Origin: Bettongia penicillata ogilbyi
Taxonomy: Eukaryota > Chordata > Mammalia > Diprotodontia > Potoroidae
Direction: 5' to 3'
Length of the DNA: 64,000 bases
Assembly: GCA_023548195.1 (NCBI GenBank)
Contig: JAJHZJ010000252.1
Span: 4,937,242 to 5,001,241, forward strand
Position numbers and translations under genes: made by a program. The notes beneath the pieces were generated by a model. It saw only the letters and a list, made by a program, of their open reading frames with translations, was not told where the DNA came from and did not search any database. Shown here piece by piece: positions 56,933 through 64,000 of the stretch (position 1 is the first letter of the stretch; every line of letters begins with the position of its first letter).

Positions 56933-57029
56933 AGAAGTTCATTTGTAAATGAAGGATTTACAAATGACAGCATTGGATTAGATGATCCCAGTGGTCCTTC
57001 ATCATTCTATATGCTAGGGTTATAGCTCC

Positions 57030-57190
57030 AGTTTGGGGAAACATCTTTGAGGTCATCTAGTCTAGCCCCTTTATTTTACCGATGATTAAACTGAGGCCCA
57101 GAAAAGTTAAATGAGTTCCTGAAAGTGACAGTGAATGGAAGAGACAAAATTTGAACTCATCCCTGTGGACTCCAAGTTCATCATTCTTTT
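57030..57190 (-). repeat. CORE-SINE (MIR), reverse
   Basis: 'aggtcatctagtctagcccc', 'gatgattaaactgaggccca' and 'ttgaactcatccctgtggac'. A MIR-like forward tail precedes it (56945-57020). Confidence 0.7.
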
Positions 57191-57786
57191 CTTGCAACAC
57201 ACTCCAAAAATACTTAAAGTAGGATTAGGAAAGACTTCATGGGGGAGATATTCTATTAAAATGGCAATAATACTTAAGGGATAATAATATTTAAAGTATT
57301 AGCATGAGTTGACTATTTTGTAGATGACCTGCCTATCACGTTATGTGAAATTTATAACCTCTTTTTATTAGTCCCAGGAATCACATCACATATTTTTTAA
57401 TGGCTTCAGAAATGAGCTCCTAGGGAGTTCTATAAAATGTGACTGATTTTCTTTACTATACTGCTGTGTGTTTTTGGCATCCATATTGGAATGCTTTCTG
57501 GAATCAGACTTCCACTGGGTTGTTCAATTGCCTTATGCTCCATGGTCACAGCAAAATTTGCTGGCAAGGAAACAAACCCATCTGAGGGTTCTGTCAAGAC
57601 TGCTGAGTCTGCCCTGTTCTATCCCTCAGGGACAGAGAGATACTATCTTCCTTGGCAACATCCCTCGTTGCTGGGAAAAGCCAAATAATCTCAAGGAATA
57701 AAGAGATGTGTTATGGTTTACAGCAATGAATGCCAAACTAAAATAGAAATGGGGGTCATTAATTCAAACACAATGATCCCTGTGGG
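57191..57786. other. Unassigned intronic sequence
   Basis: No recognised feature within OTC intron 9. Confidence 0.35.
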
Positions 57787-57964
57787 GCTATATACTGACT
57801 CATTTAAAATGACATTATCCATGTTTTATTATATTTTTATTTTATTTATGTTTTGTTCAATGTTTTATTCAATATTTCCCAATTACATTTTGGTGTGGTT
57901 TGACCTGCACTCAGGAATGTTGTGGGCTACATGTGGTTCATAGGCCATGTGTCTGATACCTCTG
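57787..57964. mobile_element. Non-autonomous hAT element, degraded
   Basis: Shares the interior 'atttttattttatttatg', 'tatttcccaattacatttt' and the right arm ending 'gtctgatacctctg' with the element at 4474. The left end is lost. Confidence 0.6.
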
Positions 57965-58039
57965 GTTTAGAGAATGAGTTTGTTATTTGGGTTAATTAAC
58001 CACTTTGAGATAGGTATAGTCTTTTTCATTAGATCATAG

Positions 58040-58215
58040 ATTTGGGGCTGGAACTTAAAGATCCTTAGATCAACCCTGACATTTCATGCATGTGGAAAAT
58101 ATAGATGAGGCCCAGCAAAGGGAAAGACTTTGGCCAAGGTTACATAGGAGGGACAGAGTTTGGATTTGAATCCATAATCTCTGGTTGCAAATCCAGTGAT
58201 AGTTCCATTCCACCA
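58040..58215 (-). repeat. CORE-SINE (MIR), reverse
   Basis: 'tggaacttaaagatccttag', 'atatagatgaggcccagcaa', 'tttggatttgaatccataat' and 'ccattccacca'. Confidence 0.7.
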
Positions 58216-58387
58216 TATTGGCAGGGAAATTGTCAAACAGTCAGAGTTCTTCATTGTACAAGAAAAAACTGTCAGTTTTCATGCCTCAAATGACCCTAGA
58301 GATTTGTTAAATTGAAGACTATATGTCTGTTAGAATATGGAATAGCTATTGATCAATAAAATTACATTGCATGTATGTACCCACAAA

Positions 58388-58413
58388 CACACACACACAC
58401 ACACACACACACA
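58388..58413. repeat. (CA)n microsatellite
   Basis: About 13 ca units in OTC intron 9. Confidence 0.95.
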
Positions 58414-59254
58414 GTTATGGATGGAGTAAATCAGTTTACAATGCAGTGAAATGAATGTGGCCAGTCATGCCTGGCTATGAAACTATCCAGGGTGATGAGA
58501 GTCAGCATTTTTGCTTTAAAGCAATTACAAGCACTTGAAAATCAGTTCTTCACCATCTTTTTACAAAACATCATGTGTTAACAGTGAGAGGTAGCTCAGC
58601 ATAGGGACTCAGGCTGAAATTTCCCTTCTATTTTTACTGTTCAAATGAGACTACATGCGGAGCTTGCTTTTATGGAGAAGCTAGAATTGGGCCCTTGGAA
58701 TATTACCTATATATTTTTAGCAAAAATGATGGTTTTGTGTATGAGGACTGAGAAGAATCAGGTGGGCAATGTTTTCTCTCAAGTGTAATTAACTAAAATA
58801 TTTTTAATGCAATAGGACTTTAATATGTTATTCCTCCTGCTAAAATTGGTCCATCTCCATATAAATATTATTATAGTATACTTTATTATTTTCCAGAATT
58901 CCTAAGGAAGACAAAGTTACAAAATCATTAAGGCAGTATCATCATTGGTGTTCCAATTATTTTCTGACAAAAATAAAAGCATTTATTATGTCACTTCTTG
59001 TATTATAGAGCTAATATGGTTAGGTCACATTCTTTTTTTTTTGGAATTGAGATAATTGTCTGTGTCTAAGACTGGCAAGAAGAAAAGATTATCCTTATTT
59101 TCTAGTACCTAAATTTAGAACTTTAAAATACCAAAATTCTCCCTTTCATGCAAAGGCACCCAGAATTTAGTTCCAAAAAGAGGTAAAGTAGGGCAAATTG
59201 AGTAGTTACTGTATCTTGATTAAGTCATTAGGATGAGAAAAACATAGTATATAG

Positions 59255-59395
59255 TGCAATGGTTCTTAATTTGTTTATGTGTTATGAACCTCTTTGATAG
59301 CTTTGCAAAGCCTTTGGGCACCTAAACAGAATGTTTTCAAATGTATAAATAATATACCTAGGAAAGCAATGGAAATCAATACAGTGAAATTGAAG
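59255..59395 (+). mobile_element. hAT (Charlie-like) fragment upstream on the plus strand of exon 9
   Basis: 'ggttcttaatttgtttatgt', 'gttatgaacctctttgatag', then 'cagaatgttttcaaatgtat aaataatatacctagg'. A reverse-oriented relative lies at 60090-60237, on the other side of exon 9. Confidence 0.6.
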
Positions 59396-59479
59396 ATGCT
59401 ATTTTTTTTCCATCCAAGTTCATAGACTCCCTACCCTCACCCTGGAGTCTATCTACAGATCTATGGATAGCATCAGAAC

Positions 59480-59590
59480 TACTCATATTATATTGGACTT
59501 GAAGTAAGACTTGGGTCCCAATCTTGCTTCTGACACTTAGTAGATAGTATGCAACTGTGGGTAAATCACTTAATCTCATCAACCCTTAGG
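59480..59590 (+). repeat. CORE-SINE (MIR-type) fragment
   Basis: 'ttggacttgaagtaagactt', 'cttgcttctgacacttagta' and 'gtaaatcacttaatctcatc'. It ends about 20 bases from the OTC exon 9 donor. Confidence 0.65.
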
Positions 59591-59612
59591 CTAAAATCAA
59601 TTTAGTTCTTAC

Positions 59613-59750
59613 CATGATTGTCCATTTCCTGTTTTCAGCTTCTGGAAATACGAGTGACTTTGGACAGTAAAATACTTCATCATCAACTTCCTCTGGTTTT
59701 CTGGGCAAGCAGTGTAAAAATGTCCAGTTGGGAGCAGCAACTCCAGCCAT
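59613..59750 (-). CDS. OTC: Ornithine transcarbamylase, exon 9
   Basis: The exon is 138 bases and encodes 46 residues (codons 290-335 in human numbering), with acceptor tttttcccttag|ATG, donor ATG|gtaagaac and phase 0. It carries the ornithine-loop '[18 protein letters not shown]', including the catalytic-site His302-Cys303-Leu304-Pro305 quartet. It ends with '[12 protein letters not shown]', where Arg330 contributes to substrate binding in the family. The first residues, MAGVAAPNW, differ from the human TAK-type start as I recall it, at a surface-exposed region. Neighbouring introns contain SINE, hAT and L1 pieces. Confidence 0.97.
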
Positions 59751-59984
59751 CTAAGGGAAAAAAACATGGTGGAAATAGTACATCAGAATTGAGTAAACTT
59801 TGGCTTTTCCTTTACACAAGAAAAAAAATTACATTTTTACCATCTCTCCCAAATTCAGAATTGCTGCTTTCCAAATGAGATTTATATTTCCCTATTAATT
59901 TAATTCCAGGTTTAAGACACTTTTTCTGAGTCTCCAGAAATACTGATAGATTGGCACGGAAAAGTACATTTCATTCATTCATTC

Positions 59985-60017
59985 ACTCACACACACACAC
60001 ACACACACGCACACACA
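59985..60017. repeat. (CA)n microsatellite
   Basis: 'cactcacacacacacacaca', with one cg interruption, in OTC intron 8. Confidence 0.9.
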
Positions 60018-60089
60018 TCATTAAGCTGAATTTAAAATACAGAAAAAAGGTGAAAAGAGTATTTATCTAGGAATTAAGGGACCATAACA

Positions 60090-60237
60090 CTAAAAAAAAT
60101 TACATCTATATTTCAAAATTATTGGTTTCCTCATAATCCTACATATTTTATTTTATATATTTAATAACTATTTTCAGGAAGGGTTTCATCAGTCTGACAA
60201 AGGGGTTCATGACGCAAAAAAGGTGAGGATTCCCAGT
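60090..60237 (-). mobile_element. hAT (Charlie-like) fragment, reverse
   Basis: On the minus strand it reads 'ctgggaatcctcaccttttt', 'catgaacccctttgtcagac', 'atataaaataaaatatgtag' and 'gaaaccaataattttgaaat', parallel to the plus-strand copy at 59255. Confidence 0.6.
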
Positions 60238-60239
60238 TC

Positions 60240-60640
60240 TAAAACGAAGAGGACATTGTACACAGTAGGAGCAATATTGTATGAAGATCAATTATGAGTG
60301 ATTTAGTTGTTCTCAGCGATACAATGATCCAAGGTAATTCCAAAGTACTCATGATGAAAAATGCTCTCCACTTCCAGAGAAAGATCTGATGGAGTCTGAA
60401 TGCAGATTCAACCATACTTTTTCTTAGCTTTCTTTATTTTGCTTGTTGTTCTTGTCTGTGTTTTCTTTTACAACATAACTCACAGGGAAATATGTATTGC
60501 ATGACAGCACATGTATAGTCTATATCAAATTGTTGCCTTCTCAGTGGGGGTGGAGAATTCAAAATTTGAAGAAAAAGAATGTTAAAATTGTTTTTATGTG
60601 TAATTAGGGAAAAATAAAATATTAAAATAAAAAGAATCCC
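60240..60640 (+). repeat. L1 LINE 3' UTR
   Basis: 'cattgtacacagtaggagca', 'atacaatgatccaaggtaat', 'tctgatggagtctgaatgca', 'tcagtgggggtggagaattc' and the terminus 'gttaaaattgtttttatgtg taatta'. Confidence 0.8.
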
Positions 60641-60664
60641 AGCTTTAGTTGCATAATCTTTTGA

Positions 60665-60800
60665 TCTTATGCTGCAGCTCTATTTACCTTGAACAAGTTA
60701 TTTAACTTCTAAGCATCCCAGTTTCCTTGTCCATAAAAAAAGGAGATTGTATTAGATAACATCTGAGATCTAGCTCAGAGCTAAATCTAGGATCCCATGC
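60665..60800 (+). repeat. CORE-SINE (MIR)
   Basis: 'cttgaacaagttatttaact', 'ccagtttccttgtccataaa' and 'ctgagatctagctcagagct'. Confidence 0.7.
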
Positions 60801-61297
60801 TGATTGCTTCTAGGGAGATCCCTTCACCAAACTTTGGATTTGGATTTCCTTCAAGATTTTTAGGGAATACCCTAAGATTAGATCAGGAGTGCAACCAAAG
60901 GTATTCTAGTTCCTAACATGATCCTAGAAAAATCCATTTTGATCCGCAAGTATTTAAGAAAGCAGACATAATATGGAATAAGAATACAATGAAAGAAAAA
61001 TTACATGGAATTATATGGCTGCAAAAGTGCCACTGATGTATTTTTTTTTCAGTCTCCTAATGCCTTCTAATGATACTTTTTTAATAATTGTGAAAATTCT
61101 CTCTACAGTCTCAACCCCAGCTTTGCCATATCCATCACAAAAATCTCTTGGCAAAGGGTACAATTTAACGAAGAGGGACAAATATTATTTGTGTTGAGGA
61201 GAAAGACGCCCTGTTCTACCCAAAGTGAAGGAGTAATTTTCCAGTTCTTGCCTTTATTAATGAATTAATGAACCTATGGAGAAACATCGATTCGTAC

Positions 61298-61447
61298 CTT
61301 CATCGTTATCTGGTAACCTTGAAAGTCTTGTAGCCTCTTGCTTTTCTCTTCCTCTTGTCCCATGCTTATCCATGTGTCTGTAATTAAGACATTGCTCCCT
61401 TGTGCCGCTTCCATTGGATCAAAAGTCAGGGACAACTTGGTACCATG
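61298..61447 (-). CDS. OTC: Ornithine transcarbamylase, exon 8
   Basis: The exon is 150 bases, 50 residues (codons 240-289, human numbering), starting [18 protein letters not shown] and containing '[16 protein letters not shown]'. That includes the ornithine-binding Asp263 and the Ser267-Met268-Gly269 'SMG loop' that closes over the substrate. It ends 'FQGYQITMK'. Acceptor tctatgctag|CAT, donor AAG|gtacga; phase 0 on both sides, length equal to the mammalian exon. Exon 7 lies only 263 bases upstream. Confidence 0.97.
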
Positions 61448-61710
61448 CTAGCATAGATGAATGAGCAGATTAATTAGCAATCCTTGAAATGCGAAGACAA
61501 GACTGATAGACAGATATAGATACATACATAGATAAAAATGCAGATGCAGATATAGATACAGATACAAATATAGATACAGATACAGATATAGATAACAGAA
61601 ATAGAGATACAGACACAGATATGATTTAGATATAGACACAGAGATAAAGATATAGATATAGATTTATATACAGATATAGATACAGATATAGTTATGTGAG
61701 TCCATCGTAC
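61448..61710 (-). other. OTC: OTC intron 7 (263 bp)
   Basis: Donor GAG|gtacga, acceptor atgctag|CAT. About 190 of its 263 bases are a GATA-type simple repeat. Confidence 0.95.
61500..61692. repeat. Imperfect hexanucleotide (AGATAC/AGATAT)n repeat
   Basis: About 190 bases of agatac, agatat and related units with interruptions, running to about 19 bases from the exon 7 donor. On the transcribed (minus) strand it reads as tatctg/tatcta repeats. The open frame of alternating Tyr/Leu across it is an artefact. Confidence 0.95.
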
Positions 61711-61764
61711 CTCTTTAGCGTATTGCTCTGCTAGTTTGGTGATACCAGGATCTGGTTCATAGCC
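61711..61764 (-). CDS. OTC: Ornithine transcarbamylase, exon 7
   Basis: The exon is 54 bases encoding GYEPDPGITKLAEQYAKE (codons 222-239, human numbering). Acceptor ttttttgacag|GGC and donor GAG|gtacga, phase 0. It belongs to the ornithine-binding C-terminal domain. The length equals the mammalian exon 7. Exon 6 should be further right on this strand; I did not find it before 64000. Confidence 0.95.
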
Positions 61765-61806
61765 CTGTCAAAAAATAGATTAAACTGTTAATTTGCATCT
61801 GTGAAT

Positions 61807-61826
61807 ATGTGTGTGTGTGTGTGTGC
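61807..61826. repeat. (TG)n microsatellite
   Basis: About 10 tg units, in OTC intron 6. Confidence 0.9.
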
Positions 61827-62071
61827 ATGACACATGGGTTTCCTAAAGGACTCATCTTTCAATGGAGTAAAGATTAAAACAAATTATGCAGCAAAGTAAA
61901 TGCCCACCTCAAGAATAACATATTTCATGATTCTTTTGAACAAGGTGAGTAAACATAATGGTCCAGCTCTCCCCAATAGAATGAAATGAAATTAACTCTT
62001 TGTAGGAAAGAAGGGTGAACTGTGCTTTTAATGCTACAAGTTATCACTTTTTTATAGCTTATGTTTATTAA

Positions 62072-62270
62072 GGGGCACCTAGGTGGTGCAGTTGATAAGA
62101 GTCCTGGGTCTGGAATCAGAGAGACCTGAGTAGTTCAAATCCAATAAGACGCTTACTAGTTATATGTGATTCTGGGCAAGTTACTTAACCCTGTTTGTCT
62201 TAGTACCTCATTTGTAAAATGAGCTAGAAAAGGAAATGGTAAACAACTCTATATCTGATCAACAACTATA
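62072..62270 (+). repeat. tRNA-headed SINE, RTE-type tail truncated
   Basis: Head 'aggggcacctaggtggtgca', 'tgtgattctgggcaagttac', 'aaatgagctagaaaaggaaa tggtaaac'. The usual gactgaa end is degraded. Confidence 0.75.
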
Positions 62271-62730
62271 AATAGTTATTAAAACACTCAATGACTTTAA
62301 GATAAATCCAAGTAACCTAGCCATTTCTAATATATAAGATACTATAGTTTCAGACTTTCTAACTTCGATGTTGCTTCTAAATTATTTTTAAAATGAGCTG
62401 GTTCTCTCACATCCCCTTAATAATTGTGCCACTTAGATTGATAAGACAAAACATTTTGCTTTTCTCTTACTAGCTTGTGGTAATCTTTTCCTCTCTTAAA
62501 ACCTCCGCAAGTTGAAAGGTTTGTTTAATTCTTCAGCTGATTCTAGATTATATTTCAAAATAAATTTGCTTATTTTTGTTAGTAACAAAGGTGATAATGG
62601 TGATTGGGAAGTGTAGACACAAAACAGTTGTGGAGATTCCCATCAATAAATGACCATTTTGAAGGAGGTGGAAGTGAAAAGGTTCCTAAAGGTGAAGAAG
62701 TAGAATGAAGTCCTCCAGTGCTGCCATCAC

Positions 62731-62957
62731 ACTGTCATTGTTCTTTAATTGTGTTCAATTCTTTGTGATCCAATCAAGAGTTTTCTTGGCAAAGACATTG
62801 GAGTGGTTGGCCATTTTCTTTTCCAGTTTATTTTATGGATGAGGAAACTGAGGCAAACAGTTAAGTGACTTGTCCAGGGTCATACAGCTAATAAGTTTCT
62901 GAGACCAGATTTGAATTCAGAAAGAGAAGTCTTCTACTGTGCCACTTGGTTGCCTCT
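62731..62957 (-). repeat. tRNA-headed SINE with RTE-like tail, reverse
   Basis: Reverse tail 'gttttcttggcaaagacatt', core 'ggatgaggaaactgaggcaa', 'accagatttgaattcagaaa' and head 'tgtgccacttggttgcc'. Confidence 0.85.
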
Positions 62958-63745
62958 GTCATCACCTAAATTATTGGTCTCGCTGCCTTAAGACTCTTCC
63001 CCACTCTAATCAGTCCATCCTCCATTCAAGGGCCTTAAGTAATCTTCCTACAGCTTAGGTCTGATCTCATCCACCCCTACCCATCTCAAACTCCTCTCCC
63101 CCTACTGCATAACTCCAAAGGCTCCCTATCACTTCCAAGATCAGATATAAAACCCTATGTTTGGCAATCAAAGTCTTTCACACCCTGGGCTCTTCTTGCC
63201 CATTAAATTGTCAGCTCTTTGAGAACAGGAGCTGTCTGTGCCCCTTTTATCCCCTATCGTCAACACTTAGCACAGTGCCTGACACATAGAAGGCATCTAA
63301 AAGTTGATTGACAGACTCACCTTTTCAGTCTTCTTGCCCCTGTATCTTCAACTCCCACCCCTTCTGCACACCCACATGCTCTTCCCTTCAGGGACACTGG
63401 CCTTACTACTGTTCTTTGCAGGGGATGCTCATCTCCTGATTCCAAGCATTTTCATTTGCTCACCCCCATGCCTGGAATCCCATCTCAACCTCTTGGCTTC
63501 TTGGCCTCCTTCCAGTCACAGATAAACTCTCACCCTCTATATGCCAATGCTTTTCTTCTGTTGATTACATCCAATTTATCCTAGATGTAGATTTTCATAC
63601 TTTTTTATGTGTTATCTCCTTATTAGACTCTGAGCCCCTCAAGAGCAGGGACTGTCTTTTGCTTTTCTGAATATGGCTAGGGCATAGCCAAGTGCCTGGC
63701 ACAGAGTAGGCACTTAATAAAAAATGTCATTGACTGACAGACCAT
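62958..63745 (+). repeat. L2 LINE 3' end with a nested L2 3' end
   Basis: The outer L2 runs from 'gtcttcccca'-like sequence near 62990 through 'aaccctatgtttggcaatca', breaks at about 63200, and resumes at 'ccttttcagtcttcttgccc' near 63320. It continues to a complete terminus ('agtaggcacttaataaaaaa'). The inner piece, 63201-63318, is itself an L2 3' terminus ('aattgtcagctctttgagaa', 'acagtgcctgacacatagaa'). Confidence 0.8.
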
Positions 63746-64000
63746 CTCCAAGAAGAGAATCAATAGGTGTTCCAAGAACAGCTGAAGAGGTTTGAAGACA
63801 AGAAAACCACCCAACACAGGAAGGTTCAGAGCACTATAAAAATGGGAGTTCTCATTCTTTGTCTTGGAAGCTGAAGTCTTTACTGGCCCTTGTGTGCAGA
63901 GGAAAGTCACCAGATGAAGACTGATTAGCAAGCTCATGTCAGTCAAACTTTGCCATATTTACAATAATATAAAAGTTGCTTTCAACTGCAGGTTAGGGCG

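Larger units (their letters stand above)
54505..59612 (-). other. OTC: OTC intron 9 (~5.1 kb)
   Basis: Runs from the donor ATG|gtaagaac (exon 9) to the acceptor gttgcag|GCT (exon 10). It contains seven or more SINE/MIR copies, a hAT fragment and a CA repeat, listed separately. The stretches 54505-55420 and 58420-59250 hold nothing I recognise. Confidence 0.85.
59751..61297 (-). other. OTC: OTC intron 8 (~1.55 kb)
   Basis: Donor AAG|gtacga (exon 8) and acceptor cccttag|ATG (exon 9). It holds a CA repeat, an inverted hAT fragment, an L1 3' UTR and a MIR, listed separately. No recognised feature at 60810-61290. Confidence 0.9.
61765..64000 (-). other. OTC: OTC intron 6 (partial, at least 2.2 kb)
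   Basis: From the exon 7 acceptor to the window edge I see no match to the expected exon 6 peptide (the 'LSWIGDGNNILHS'-type segment of the family). The region holds SINEs, L2 and a GT repeat; 62270-62730 and 63750-64000 hold nothing I recognise. Confidence 0.8.

Noticed and set aside
61448..61639. 63-codon frame of alternating Tyr and Leu on the minus strand
   Set aside because: It is a reading of the GATA-type repeat in OTC intron 7.
61765..64000. OTC exon 6
   Set aside because: I looked on the minus strand for the family's expected peptide and splice sites and found none, so it should lie beyond the window.
1..64000. CRISPR arrays, bacterial operons, insertion sequences or prophage
   Set aside because: Nothing of the kind is present; the sequence is vertebrate nuclear DNA with spliced exons and retroposons.

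Overview
The window reads as mammalian nuclear DNA, almost certainly marsupial. It is AT-rich and CpG-poor. It is crowded with repeat types I associate with marsupial genomes: tRNA-headed SINEs ending in an RTE/BovB-like 'aagaaaaccc...gactgaa' tail, WSINE1-like SINEs with a 'tcctgggccatc...gtcatcctgat' tail, CORE-SINE/MIR and L2 fragments, and ORF2-less 'half-L1' (HAL1) elements. The species cannot be fixed from the sequence alone.

One host gene is recognisable. The last four coding exons of ornithine transcarbamylase (OTC) lie on the minus strand: exon 7 at 61711-61764, exon 8 at 61298-61447, exon 9 at 59613-59750 and exon 10 at 54445-54504. All have proper splice sites, matching phase and the expected exon lengths, and a probable 3' UTR runs down to about 54012. 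The rest of the gene (exons 1-6) must lie beyond position 64000. Everything from 1 to about 54000 is therefore downstream of OTC, and I found no further host exon there.

Region by region. 1-9 kb: CORE-SINEs, L2 ends, a decayed hAT transposase (about 2.5-3.6 kb) and a 59-bp near-perfect copy of part of it at 1882. 9-12 kb: a composite 522-bp SINE with target-site duplications and a 7SL RNA pseudogene split by a (TG)n tract. 12-25 kb: SINEs, L1 3' ends, a Tigger-like element with TA duplications, a 73-bp tandem duplication and two short hAT elements. 25-38 kb: two full-length HAL1-type elements (25043-27808 and 35446-38205) on either side of an old L1 that has lost its reverse transcriptase core. 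The second HAL1 keeps a 279-codon open ORF1. 41-45 kb: two or three minus-strand solo LTRs and a diverged 194-bp direct repeat. 45-54 kb: L2, L1 and SINE remnants and unique sequence. 54-64 kb: OTC with repeat-filled introns, including a GATA-type repeat that fills most of the 263-bp intron 7.

The items most worth a second look are the HAL1 pair, the composite SINE with its modular tail, the interrupted 7SL pseudogene, the very young-looking 59-bp duplication, and the structural repeats around OTC exons 7-9.
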